A stretch of 23,335 bases of DNA from an uncultured Ruminococcus sp. (GCA_945867875.1 CAMBJF010000015.1:1-23335); one strand, 5' to 3'. Shown: positions 1 to 7,418, counted from the stretch's first letter. The notes: a model not told the origin generated them from the letters alone. Numbers and translations are program-made.

Positions 1-45
1 ACACACTGCATATCGTCGGCAGCGTCAGATGTGTATAAGAGACAG
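1..45 (+). other. Illumina Nextera adapter and i5 index left in the assembly
   Basis: Bases 13-45 match the 33-base Nextera Read 1 transposase adapter, from TCGTCGGCAGCGTC to AGATGTGTATAAGAGACAG. Bases 5-12 (ACTGCATA) match the S506 i5 index as I remember it, and bases 1-4 (ACAC) match the end of the P5 oligo. This is a library artefact and not organism DNA. It creates the false C-terminal residues LSLIHI on the truncated ThyX and the false start MYKRQ of an antisense reading frame. Confidence 0.97.
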
Positions 46-609
46 GATTGCGACCTCTCTTATCTGAGGGTGGGCACGTTCTGCGGTGCGGAGCTTGAAG
101 AAGTGCCTCCACTCACGGAGATTCATCGTCACCATAATCTCAGTTTTCACGGAATTGGGGAGAATGCTCCGTGCCTCCTCGGGCTTTGCGCCGAGGGAGA
201 TAAGCTTTACATAGGAATCCTCAATGCTCTGCATAGTCTCTTTCCATACAGCAAATTTTTCGTCGTCCTCAGCCCAGAAGCAGGGGCGGATAAAGGTAAT
301 TTCGCCGCCGAATTTGTCCTTGGAGTAGTTGCAGTAGCGGGTGCTCTCCTGGCTGTAGCTTGCAATGCGGTGACGGACGATCTCGTGAGTAACTCCCCTG
401 TCGCAGACAAATCTCACAGTAATTTTTTCGTGTTCGAGAACGGATTCGTGACCCGATTTAAGTATCATTCCAACGAATTTCTCCGCCGAACCGTCAGTTA
501 TCCTGTCCTCGCTCTTGTAGCATACTCTGCCGCAAAGCTCTATATTTCGGAGCATTTCCGCTCCGTCGATCTTTGAGATGATTTCATGATAGGGTGCGAT
601 AATTTTCAT
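46..609 (-). CDS. thyX: Flavin-dependent thymidylate synthase ThyX, C-terminally truncated by the contig end
   Basis: ThyX makes dTMP from dUMP using methylenetetrahydrofolate and FAD/NADPH in the cytoplasm. The 188 visible residues include the family signature RHRxxSxxxxSxR at residues 79-91 (RHRIASYSQESTR), the upstream GHESVLEH segment (residues 53-60) and the late RTAERAHPQIRE segment (174-185). Family members are usually about 210-250 residues, so only the last part is missing; the reading frame runs into adapter sequence at base 45. The start at 609 (MKIIAPY) is chosen over an in-frame ATG at 645 because AAGGAGG lies just upstream of it. The start lies 26 bases inside the preceding GNAT gene, which suggests translational coupling and co-transcription. 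Confidence 0.95.
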
Positions 610-1573
610 TAAGATCCTCCTTGATGTACATAACGTTTCCGTCATCGGGAGTATCTTCGGAAACGAGAGTGTAGCCGCAGCTTATACAGCATTTTTCGGC
701 GGCAGTGTTTGATGTGCTGATGTGCATAGCGGCGGTGTTGATGCCCTTTTCGATGAATATTTCCTCCGCAAGACCTATACATTCACGGCTTATGCCCAGC
801 CCCTTGTATTCGGGAGCAATGACCAGCATGGAGATATATCCGCATTCACCGCTTTCAAGACCGCTGAGCTTCACCCAGCCCGCAGGGGCGGAGCCGTAAT
901 ATACGATGTAATTCTCCTCATCGCCGTCCTCACGCCACTGCTCGAAAGCTTCGTCCCAGTCATCTATATCAAGCTTTCCTGCGCCCAGGTCATCGGGAAT
1001 CCCCGCACGGTTGTACAGCTCGCAGAGATAGGGCAGGTCGCTTCGTGTCACCTCCGCAAGGCGCACCTTTCGGCTGCAAAGCTCAGTCCTCACCTTTAAA
1101 ATGGGATATCCCTGCTCATAGGGCTTCACGATAGCGGGATTTTTCGCCGCCTCCGCAAAAATTATGTCCCCGAGACCGTTGTCAAGCTCCTCAACAAGCA
1201 CGTTAAGGGGCTTTTTGTATAAGTCGGGACAGACCGATGCAATGGAAATGACTCTCGTGCCCCCAAGGTCCATAACTCTGTAGGGCCATATGCGGCAGTC
1301 AAAGGGCTTGCAGTCGCCCAGAGTGCAGCCCGTATCGGGGTCAAGAGCGGGACAGATGTAAAGCTCCCGTTCCTCGTCCCAGCAGTCCTCCATATTGAAA
1401 ACATAGCCCCCGCCATTGCCCCGTGAGACCATTTTCAGGTCGGGGCGCTCTGCGGAAATTTTAGTGTAAAGCTCACGGGTTATAACAGGGGTCTCCCACA
1501 CGTCATATTTGTCGAAAATGCAGCACATACGGCATTTTGCGCAGGTCTCGTTCGATAAGATATTTTTTAGCAT
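584..1573 (-). CDS. Cysteine-cluster (YkgJ/CxxCC-type) and GNAT acetyltransferase fusion protein
   Basis: A 329-residue protein of two parts. Residues 11-18 read CAKCRMCC, the CxxCC signature of the YkgJ-type putative metal-binding family. Further cysteines at 64, 74, 83, 88, 93 and 115, in a CPAL...C...CKPFDCRIWP pattern, support a metal-binding N-terminal domain. Residues about 170-320 look like a GNAT N-acetyltransferase, with strand beta-4 and the acetyl-CoA loop at LVIAPEYKGLGISR (250-263) and a C-terminal CCISCGYTLV segment typical of the fold's last strands. Substrate is unknown. AAAGGAG precedes the ATG. Its 3' end overlaps thyX. I infer the fusion from sequence patterns; the exact family of the N-terminal half is less certain than the GNAT half. 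Confidence 0.8.
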   Translation of the reverse strand: MLKNILSNETCAKCRMCCIFDKYDVWETPVITRELYTKISAERPDLKMVSRGNGGGYVFNMEDCWDEERELYICPALDPDTGCTLGDCKPFDCRIWPYRVMDLGGTRVISIASVCPDLYKKPLNVLVEELDNGLGDIIFAEAAKNPAIVKPYEQGYPILKVRTELCSRKVRLAEVTRSDLPYLCELYNRAGIPDDLGAGKLDIDDWDEAFEQWREDGDEENYIVYYGSAPAGWVKLSGLESGECGYISMLVIAPEYKGLGISRECIGLAEEIFIEKGINTAAMHISTSNTAAEKCCISCGYTLVSEDTPDDGNVMYIKEDLNENYRTLS

Positions 1574-1677
1574 TGGTCATTCTCCTTTTCAGATTTTTCG
1601 GGGAATATTACTTTGCTTTCGGGTTACATTAATATAAAAATAAAGCCACAGGCTGATATTACAAAGGAATGATATAA

Positions 1678-2118
1678 ATGAAAATATCTCAGAAGCAGTA
1701 CGGCGAAATGGTGAAAAAAGCATCGCCGAACTCAAAATGTATGCGTGATGTGCCACTTGCATTTCTCATCGGCGGACTTATCTGCGTCATAGGGCAGGCA
1801 TTTACCGACCTGTACTCCTACCTCGGCTGCGACGACCGCACCGCAGCGGCATTCTGCACCATAACCCTAGTGTTCCTGTCCGCATTCTTCACAGGACTTG
1901 GACTGTACGAAAAGCTTGCCAAATACGGCGGAGCGGGAACCCTCGTGCCGGTAACGGGCTTTGCAAATGCAGTGGCATCGCCTGCGGTGGAGTTCAAATC
2001 AGAGGGATATATCCTCGGTCTCGGAGCAAAAATTTTCATCATCGCAGGACCCGTTATCCTCTACGGAACAGCCGCCTCCGTGCTTTATGGGCTCATCTAT
2101 TTCTTTTTCATCAAATAG
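1678..2118 (+). CDS. spoVAC: Stage V sporulation protein AC (SpoVAC)
   Basis: A 146-residue membrane protein, the usual length for SpoVAC. Hydrophobic segments lie at about residues 26-46, 57-77 and 113-144. The family block GGAGTLVPVTGFANAV is at 84-99, followed by EFKSEG (105-110) and AGPVILYG (123-130). SpoVA proteins form the channel moving dipicolinic acid into spores and out at germination. AAAGGA lies nine bases before the ATG. In Bacillus and many clostridia spoVAC sits with spoVAD and spoVAE; here no partner lies within the window, and the next gene converges on it with only 2 bases between stops. Family assignment is firm; a sporulation role in this organism is inference. Confidence 0.92.
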   Translation: MKISQKQYGEMVKKASPNSKCMRDVPLAFLIGGLICVIGQAFTDLYSYLGCDDRTAAAFCTITLVFLSAFFTGLGLYEKLAKYGGAGTLVPVTGFANAVASPAVEFKSEGYILGLGAKIFIIAGPVILYGTAASVLYGLIYFFFIK

Positions 2119-2120
2119 GC

Positions 2121-2879
2121 TTACCTGACAGAAACTCCCACCACAGTGATATTGTCCGTGCTGCCGTTGTCCATCGCCGCATCAATAAGCCTGCGGAGAC
2201 GCTTCGGCAGGCGCATGGGCATAGCAAGTATCTCCTCAAATTCTCCCGTGGTGATGTAATCGGAAAGACCGTCGCTGCATATGATTATGATGTCGCCTTT
2301 TTTTATGCCCCCCTCGATCTCCGTCACGGAGGGGTCGGGGTCATCGGCAATATTGCCCAGAACGGGGAAAATAACATTCCGCTGGGCGTGAGTTTTCTTC
2401 TCCTCACCCGTTATCTTGCCCTGGTCAAAGAGCATCTGCACAAGGGACTGGTCGGTGGAGAGCTGCTTTATAACGCCCCCACGGAAGCGGTACATTCGTG
2501 AGTCACCCACGTTTATCACATATGCCTTCTCATTTTCGTCCACCGCAAGAGCGCAGAGGGTGGTCTGCATATTGGCAGAGCTGCCATGAGTAATGCCGTA
2601 GCGTCTGAGCTTTGAATGAATGGCAAGGAGCTTCGCCTTAAAATCCGTGGTCTTTCTTGGGCGTACAGCGGAAAGAAGGTCGAGAGCCATATATGAGGCT
2701 ATCTCTCCCGACGCTTCCCCCCCCACGCCGTCGGCAACAGCGGCAATAAACGGCGCATTCACGTCGCTTTCCATCTGAGCCTTTGACAAAACAATTTTAT
2801 TCACAAGATAAGCGTCCTCATTGTTCTCACGGACAGCTCCCTTGTCGGAAATACCGCAGCAGTAATACAAATCGGACAC
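2121..2879 (-). CDS. PP2C-family protein serine/threonine phosphatase (PrpC/Stp type)
   Basis: A 252-residue soluble PPM/PP2C phosphatase. Metal and phosphate-binding motifs are present in order: RENNED at 17-22, ADGVGGE at 49-55, NVGDSRMYR at 123-131, CSDGLSDY at 201-208 and GSTDNITVV at 239-247. These aspartates hold the two Mn/Mg ions. There is no membrane segment and no fused sensor domain, matching the PrpC/Stp class that removes phosphates placed by PASTA kinases. No kinase gene lies beside it; the usual prkC partner must be elsewhere. The start is a GTG with only a weak GAG immediately before it, so initiation may be inefficient. A near-consensus promoter lies directly upstream, so it is probably monocistronic. 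Confidence 0.93.
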   Translation of the reverse strand: MSDLYYCCGISDKGAVRENNEDAYLVNKIVLSKAQMESDVNAPFIAAVADGVGGEASGEIASYMALDLLSAVRPRKTTDFKAKLLAIHSKLRRYGITHGSSANMQTTLCALAVDENEKAYVINVGDSRMYRFRGGVIKQLSTDQSLVQMLFDQGKITGEEKKTHAQRNVIFPVLGNIADDPDPSVTEIEGGIKKGDIIIICSDGLSDYITTGEFEEILAMPMRLPKRLRRLIDAAMDNGSTDNITVVGVSVR

Positions 2880-2907
2880 CTCGGACAGCTATAAAATATA
2901 CAGTATT

Positions 2908-2936
2908 ATTATACTACATATCCCCCGATTTATCAA
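2908..2936 (-). promoter_or_regulatory. Sigma-A type promoter of the PP2C phosphatase gene
   Basis: Reading leftward: TTGATA (2931-2936), a 17-base spacer, then TATAAT (2908-2913). The expected transcript start is near base 2901, giving a leader of about 22 bases to the GTG start at 2879. The stretch 2898-2913 is identical to bases in the proS promoter. Confidence 0.85.
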
Positions 2937-3049
2937 TAGGTATTTCTCATAAATAAGTGCGCTTCATCAAGGTTTTTCCGTTATCATCATATTGGAGCAT
3001 ATATATTTGTTGCATTTGCACGAAATGACTGTAAAATTCCAATTATTCA

Positions 3050-3078
3050 TTGACAAACAGAGGATAATATTGTAAAAT
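3050..3078 (+). promoter_or_regulatory. Sigma-A type promoter of the PocR/chemoreceptor-like unit
   Basis: TTGACA (3050-3055), a 17-base spacer, TAAAAT (3073-3078). The start would lie near 3085, some 60 bases before the ATG at 3146. I saw no match to a SigD (flagellar) promoter. The 2880-3049 stretch between the divergent promoters is AT-rich and shows no gene. Confidence 0.8.
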
Positions 3079-3145
3079 TAGTATGTATCAATATATAGAA
3101 AATTCTATGCGGAATGAAGAAATACACATACGGAGGTTTTACATA

Positions 3146-4141
3146 ATGTCTTCCATTAAACTTACAGACCTGATAAGCGTTCAGGTGCTTCAGGAAATAC
3201 AGGACGGTTTTGCCGAGGTCACAGGAATGGCAGCCCTCACCACAGATGCTGACGGCAACCCTGTTACAAAGGGCAGCAACTTCACCGATTTCTGTATGAA
3301 ATATACACGCCGCTCCAGAGTTGGCTGCGAAAGATGCGAAAAATGTGACCGTGACGGCGGCAAGCAGACCCACCGTACAGGCAGAGCAGCAGCATATTCA
3401 TGTCACGGCGGTCTCATGGACTTTGCAGCGCCCATTATGGTTGACGGCGAGTTCATAGGCTCCTTTATCGGCGGTCAGGTGCTTACAGAAAAGCCCGACG
3501 AGGCAAAGTTCCGCAAAATTGCAAAAGAGCTTGGTATTGACCCCGATGAATATATTGCAGCTCTCAGAAAGGTAAAGATAGTTCCCAAGGAAAAGGTAGA
3601 GGCTGCCGCAAGATTTTTGCATACCATTGCAAAGAACATCTCCTCAATGACATATTCAAGCTATCAGCTTAAGCAGCATAATGAATCCCTTGCAGGAAAT
3701 ATTTCTGCAAATAATGATGTTATAAAGCACGTCAATGAAATAGCAGGCAATTGCATCAACGCAGTCTCCTCTATGGACGAAAAGTTCAGACAGCTTTCCG
3801 AGCTTGCTGACAAGTGCGTTTCCGAGGTAAAGACCGCCAGCGATGCCGCAAAGGTAATTCAGGATATCGCAATGAACACCCGTATCCTCGGTTTCAATGC
3901 GTCTATCGAGGCATCAAGAGCCAAGGAAAGCGGCAAGGGCTTCGGTGTTATCGCTCAGGAGGTAAGAAGCCTTGCAGAGACATCCAAGAGCTCTGCCGAC
4001 AAGATCGAGGACAAAATTAAGTCCATCGGTGAGTTCACCTCTCAGATCGACAGCAGTGCCAAGAATGCAGCTGAGCTTGTAGCGGAAGCTGTTTCCGGCA
4101 TTGAAGAGCTCAAAAGCGTTATCGGCGAAATAGAAGCATAA
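3146..4141 (+). CDS. Soluble PocR-domain sensor with a short methyl-accepting chemotaxis signalling domain
   Basis: A 331-residue cytoplasmic protein with no membrane segments. Residues about 5-165 are a PocR-type sensory domain, recognisable by the cysteine cluster C61-C64-C67 (GCERCEKCD), C50 and C86, and the DFAAPI...GEFIGSFIGGQVL block at 92-113. Residues about 180-330 are predicted helical and include the chemoreceptor hairpin-tip sequence around 240-275 (NTRILGFNASIEASRA, GKGFGVIAQEVR), which contacts CheA/CheW in classical receptors. The helical part is much shorter than in membrane receptors. CGGAGG sits nine bases before the ATG at 3146; an in-frame ATG at 3083 is rejected because that ribosome binding site would fall inside the gene. 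The ligand is unknown; PocR domains have been linked to small hydrocarbon derivatives. Confidence 0.88.
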   Translation: MSSIKLTDLISVQVLQEIQDGFAEVTGMAALTTDADGNPVTKGSNFTDFCMKYTRRSRVGCERCEKCDRDGGKQTHRTGRAAAYSCHGGLMDFAAPIMVDGEFIGSFIGGQVLTEKPDEAKFRKIAKELGIDPDEYIAALRKVKIVPKEKVEAAARFLHTIAKNISSMTYSSYQLKQHNESLAGNISANNDVIKHVNEIAGNCINAVSSMDEKFRQLSELADKCVSEVKTASDAAKVIQDIAMNTRILGFNASIEASRAKESGKGFGVIAQEVRSLAETSKSSADKIEDKIKSIGEFTSQIDSSAKNAAELVAEAVSGIEELKSVIGEIEA

Positions 4142-4183
4142 TTTCAGGGCTTTTTATAAGAGACATTGAAAGGAAGTGTTATT

Positions 4184-4375
4184 ATGGATCCTACAGCAAT
4201 CGCTTCAATGGCAACAAGTATGAAGCAGGCTCAGCTTGCGACTGCGGTCAGCACCGCTATGGTGAAAAAGACACAGGACGTTATGGAAACTCAGGCTCAG
4301 GGCATTATCGAAATGGCTCAGAATATGCCTAAGGTCCAGGGACAGATAGGCTCTGTACTTGATGTAAGAGCGTAA
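4184..4375 (+). CDS. YjfB-type small putative motility protein
   Basis: A 63-residue protein lacking cysteine, rich in Ala, Met and Gln and predicted to be helical. The opening MDPTAIASMATSMKQAQLAT and the VSTAMVKKTQD segment resemble the YjfB family, which is annotated as putative motility proteins and whose biochemical role is not known. AGGAAG lies eight bases before the ATG at 4184; an upstream ATG at 4166 lacks a ribosome binding site. It follows the chemoreceptor-like gene by 42 bases and is closed by a strong terminator, so the two form one transcription unit. The shared operon supports a chemotaxis or motility link, but no flagellar genes are in the window. Confidence 0.7.
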   Translation: MDPTAIASMATSMKQAQLATAVSTAMVKKTQDVMETQAQGIIEMAQNMPKVQGQIGSVLDVRA

Positions 4376-4396
4376 ACACCAAACAAGCATAAAGCA

Positions 4397-4430
4397 AAAC
4401 CGACTGAGAAAATTCTCGGTCGGTTTTTTA
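4397..4430 (+). terminator. Rho-independent terminator after the YjfB-type gene
   Basis: The hairpin arms AACCGACTGAGAA and TTCTCGGTCGGTT pair almost completely and are followed by a T run (4423-4429). It ends the PocR/YjfB unit 20 bases after the last stop. Confidence 0.93.
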
Positions 4431-4459
4431 TTATACTCAACCTATGCGTAATAACAAGT

Positions 4460-4491
4460 AAAAAATCCCCCTATTCCAAAGAACAGGGGGA
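4460..4491 (-). terminator. Rho-independent terminator of the ribosomal cluster after rplQ
   Basis: Reading leftward the stem TCCCCCTGTTC / GAATAGGGGGA closes a TTTG loop and is followed by ATTTTTT. It lies 15 bases past the rplQ stop. The plus-strand terminator at 4397-4430 is separate, so this junction has back-to-back terminators. Confidence 0.93.
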
Positions 4492-4505
4492 CATTTCAGC
4501 TAAAA

Positions 4506-4847
4506 TCAAACAAGCTCGATAACTGCCATTTCAGCAGCATCGCCACGACGGGGACCGATCTTAACGATTCTGGTGTAACCGCCGTTTACATCAGCGTACT
4601 TAGGAGCGATCTCGTCAAAAAGCTTCTTGACAACATCTTCCTTAGTAACGTAAGCAAGAACCTGACGCTTGGAGTTCAGGTCATTAGTCTTAGCGATAGT
4701 AATCATTTTTTCAGCCATAGAGCGAACTTCCTTCGCTCTGGTAACTGTAGTTTCAATTCTGCCATTCTCAAGCAGGAATGTAACCATAGCTCTCAGCATA
4801 GCCTTTCTATGGTCGCTTGTTCTGCCCAGTTTTCTGGTTCCCGGCAT
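4506..4847 (-). CDS. rplQ: 50S ribosomal protein L17
   Basis: A 113-residue L17 of normal length. It begins MPGTRKLGRTSDHRKAMLR, the conserved N-terminus that packs against 23S rRNA, and carries the TTVTRAKEVRSMAEKMI segment. AAGGAG precedes the ATG. It is the last gene of the cluster, 31 bases after rpoA, and is followed by a strong terminator; the ecfA/ecfT/truA genes that often follow rplQ in Firmicutes are absent here. Confidence 0.98.
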   Translation of the reverse strand: MPGTRKLGRTSDHRKAMLRAMVTFLLENGRIETTVTRAKEVRSMAEKMITIAKTNDLNSKRQVLAYVTKEDVVKKLFDEIAPKYADVNGGYTRIVKIGPRRGDAAEMAVIELV

Positions 4848-4878
4848 TGTGATTCACTCCTTACCAAATATAGAACGG

Positions 4879-5835
4879 TTATTCTTCCTCGCTGCTGAGA
4901 TCGAAGCCCAGAGACTGGAGCTTCTCCTTGACCTCATCGAAAGACTTCTTACCGAGGTTTCTAACCTTCATCATTTCTTCTTCTGATTTGCTGATCAGAT
5001 CTTCAACTGTATTGATTCCCGCACGCTTCAAGCAGTTAAATGAACGTACTGACAAGTCAAGTTCCTCAATGGTCATCTCAAGGATCTTCTCCTTGCCCTT
5101 GTCGTCCTTCTCCACCATCATCTCAGCGGTGATAGAGGACTCATCGGAAAGATTGCTGAATGATTTCAGATGCTCAATGAGGAGATTGGCTGCCTGAGAC
5201 ACAGCTTCCTTAGCGGATACCGTACCATCGGTCCATACCTCAAGGATAAGCTTGTCGTAATCTGTAACCTGACCGAGACGAGTATCCTCGACACGGAAGT
5301 TTACCTTCAGTACAGGCGTGTAAATAGAGTCAACAGCGATCACATCGATACCGAGATTGAAAATCTGCTTGTTCTTTTCAGCAGGAACATAGCCCCTGCC
5401 TCGGTCAATGGTGATCTCCATATAAAGCTTGGCGTCCTTACCGAGAGTAGCGATGTGCATTTCAGGAACAAGGATATCGACCTCAGAATCGGTCTTGATA
5501 TCGCCTGCAGTGACTTCGCACTCGTCCTCAGCCTCGATATAGATGGTCTTGGGACCTTCGCCGTAAAGCTTTGCAGTCAGACCTTTAAGGTTAAGAATGA
5601 TCTCAGTAACGTCTTCCTTAACCCCGGGAATAGTGGATAATTCGTGGTGAACACCGTCGATCTTAACAGATGTGACAGCAACACCCGGAAGCGAGGAGAG
5701 CAGTACACGTCTGAGGCTGTTGCCCAGAGTAGTACCATAGCCGCGCTCGAGAGGAGCTAGAACGAACATACCGTAGGTGCCATTAGGCTCCAGCTTGACG
5801 GTCTCAATTTCCGGCTTTTCGATTTTTTCAAGCAT
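4879..5835 (-). CDS. rpoA: DNA-directed RNA polymerase subunit alpha
   Basis: A 318-residue alpha subunit, normal length. The N-terminal domain (residues about 1-230) carries the dimerisation block LERGYGTTLGNSLRRVLLSS (29-48). The C-terminal domain (about 245-315) carries the RSFNCLKRAGINTVEDL helix and the NLGKKSFDEVKEKL helix-hairpin-helix, which contact promoter UP elements and activators. The tail is acidic (SSEEE). An AGGAGG site lies ahead of the ATG, and an 88-base gap containing a hairpin separates it from rpsD. Confidence 0.98.
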   Translation of the reverse strand: MLEKIEKPEIETVKLEPNGTYGMFVLAPLERGYGTTLGNSLRRVLLSSLPGVAVTSVKIDGVHHELSTIPGVKEDVTEIILNLKGLTAKLYGEGPKTIYIEAEDECEVTAGDIKTDSEVDILVPEMHIATLGKDAKLYMEITIDRGRGYVPAEKNKQIFNLGIDVIAVDSIYTPVLKVNFRVEDTRLGQVTDYDKLILEVWTDGTVSAKEAVSQAANLLIEHLKSFSNLSDESSITAEMMVEKDDKGKEKILEMTIEELDLSVRSFNCLKRAGINTVEDLISKSEEEMMKVRNLGKKSFDEVKEKLQSLGFDLSSEEE

Positions 5836-5882
5836 TAATATAACCCTCCTATAGTCGCATTGTTAGTAAACGTACATATATC

Positions 5883-5908
5883 TATGCGCCGCCAAAGAGC
5901 GGTGCATA
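5883..5908 (-). other. Intercistronic hairpin between rpsD and rpoA
   Basis: Reading leftward TATGC-A-CCGC pairs with GCGG-C-GCATA around a TCTTTG loop: nine base pairs and one A-C mismatch. No T run follows, so it is not a terminator. It could be a processing or regulatory site; S4 binding is one possibility, since S4 regulates alpha-operon mRNA in enterobacteria. Confidence 0.6.
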
Positions 5909-5923
5909 GTATATTTAAAGCTA

Positions 5924-6520
5924 TTACTTGGAGTACAGCTCGACGATAAGGTGTGTCTGAGTCTCGTAATCGAGGTCCTCAACAGAAGGCATACGAACAA
6001 CCTTAGCGGAGAAGTTTGCCTTGTCAGCCTCGAGCCAGAGAGGAACTACTCTTGTAGCAGTCTGCTCAACAACATCCTTAAACTTAGTGCTGCTGCGGCT
6101 TCCCTCGTAGAGAGCGATGACATCGCCTTCCTTAACGCGATAAGAGGGAATGTTTACACGCTTGCCGTTAACAGTGAAATGTCTGTGTGTAACAAGCTGT
6201 CTTGCTTCACGTCTTGTGAGAGCGAGACCCATTCTGTAAACAACGTTATCAAGTCTGGATTCGAGGATAGTGATAAGGTTATCACCGGCCTTGCCCTCCA
6301 TCTTGGAAGCAATTTCAAAATAGTGGTAGAAGGGCTTCTCAAGTACGCCGTAGATGAACTTCAGCTTCTGCTTTTCCTTGAGCTGCATACCATACTCGGA
6401 AACCTTTTTTTTGCTGTTAGCGCCGGGATTTCTCTTGGACTCCTTAGAAACGCCCATAACCATAGGGCTGATGCCCAGATATCTGCATCTCTTGAGGATA
6501 GGTTCTTTATTTAAAGCCAT
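5924..6520 (-). CDS. rpsD: 30S ribosomal protein S4
   Basis: A 198-residue S4, which nucleates 30S assembly on the 16S 5' domain. The S4 RNA-binding fold is seen at SRLDNVVYRMGLALTRREAR (about 88-107) and VTHRHFTVNGKRVNIPSYRV. The N-terminus has one cysteine only (CRYLGISP), so it is the zinc-free form. It lies 21 bases after rpsK in the classical alpha-operon order. Confidence 0.97.
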   Translation of the reverse strand: MALNKEPILKRCRYLGISPMVMGVSKESKRNPGANSKKKVSEYGMQLKEKQKLKFIYGVLEKPFYHYFEIASKMEGKAGDNLITILESRLDNVVYRMGLALTRREARQLVTHRHFTVNGKRVNIPSYRVKEGDVIALYEGSRSSTKFKDVVEQTATRVVPLWLEADKANFSAKVVRMPSVEDLDYETQTHLIVELYSK

Positions 6521-6541
6521 TTCAATAACACCTCCTGTAAA

Positions 6542-6943
6542 TTAGACACGTCTTCTCTTGGGAGGACGGCAGCCATTGTGAGGAATAGGAGTAACATCCT
6601 TGATGAGTCTTACTTCGAGACCAACGGTCTGAAGAGCTCTGATAGCAGCTTCTCTTCCTGCGCCGGGGCCTTTAACGTAAACCTCAACGGTCTTAAGGCC
6701 GTGCTCCATAGCAGCTCTTGCAGCAGTTTCAGCAGCAGTCTGAGCAGCGAAAGGAGTGGACTTCTTGGAACCTCTGAAACCGAGACCGCCTGCAGATGCC
6801 CAAGAAAGAGCATTGCCCTGAGTATCGGTGATAGTTACAATAGTATTGTTGAAAGTGGACTGGATATGAACAGCGCCATTTTCAATGTTCTTACGTTCAC
6901 GACGTCTTCTGATGGTAGTCTTTTTACCTTTTACCTGAGCCAT
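6542..6943 (-). CDS. rpsK: 30S ribosomal protein S11
   Basis: A 133-residue S11 with the conserved FNNTIVTITDTQGN segment, the AAMEHGLKTVEVYVKGPGAG block and the C-terminal NGCRPPKRRRV that contacts 16S rRNA near the platform. AAGGAGG precedes the ATG; 14 bases separate it from rpsM. Confidence 0.98.
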   Translation of the reverse strand: MAQVKGKKTTIRRRRERKNIENGAVHIQSTFNNTIVTITDTQGNALSWASAGGLGFRGSKKSTPFAAQTAAETAARAAMEHGLKTVEVYVKGPGAGREAAIRALQTVGLEVRLIKDVTPIPHNGCRPPKRRRV

Positions 6944-6957
6944 TGTTCAATCCCTCC

Positions 6958-7326
6958 TTACTTCTTCTTATTAGCGATGGTCTTTACGGGGCCCTTGCGA
7001 GTTCTTGCGTTAGTCTTGGTTCTCTGACCTCTTACGGGGAGGCCCTTACGGTGACGAACGCCTCTGTAGCAGCCGATTTCAACCAGACGCTTGATATTAA
7101 GAGCAACGTTTCTTCTGAGATCGCCCTCAACCATGAAGTTGTGGTCGATGTAGTCACGGAGCTTAGCAACATCGTCTTCGCTGAGATCCTTTACTCTTGT
7201 ATCAGGGTTTACACCTGTGTTTGCGAGAATAATTTCCGCAGATTTACGACCGATACCGTAGATATAAGTGAGTCCGATTTCAACTCTCTTATTCTTGGGA
7301 AGGTCAACACCGGCAATACGTGCCAT
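6958..7326 (-). CDS. rpsM: 30S ribosomal protein S13
   Basis: A 122-residue S13 of the small-subunit head. It opens MARIAGVDLPKNKRVEIGLT and closes with the basic tail RHRKGLPVRGQRTKTNARTR that reaches the tRNA P site. GGAGG lies ahead of the ATG. A 92-base gap before it, after rpmJ, contains only short imperfect hairpins such as AGCTG/CAGCT. Confidence 0.98.
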   Translation of the reverse strand: MARIAGVDLPKNKRVEIGLTYIYGIGRKSAEIILANTGVNPDTRVKDLSEDDVAKLRDYIDHNFMVEGDLRRNVALNIKRLVEIGCYRGVRHRKGLPVRGQRTKTNARTRKGPVKTIANKKK

Positions 7327-7418
7327 TAAAAATACACCTCCGAATAAAATTTGGACTTTCGCCCAGTGTGTTATGGCTATTTTAATCCTTGTTTCAAGCT
7401 GGGTAACAGCTACAGCAA

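Noticed and set aside
31..576. 181-residue plus-strand ORF beginning MYKRQ
   Set aside because: It starts in adapter sequence and runs antisense through thyX; no family resemblance or ribosome binding site.
722..1099. Plus-strand ORF opposite the GNAT fusion gene
   Set aside because: Shadow of the opposite strand, no ribosome binding site and no recognisable domain.
1574..1677. SigG-type promoter for spoVAC
   Set aside because: I could not find convincing -35 and -10 boxes at correct spacing in the AT-rich gap.
3083..3145. N-terminal extension of the PocR protein (MYQYIENSM...)
   Set aside because: It would place the CGGAGG ribosome binding site inside the gene and begin at the predicted transcript start.
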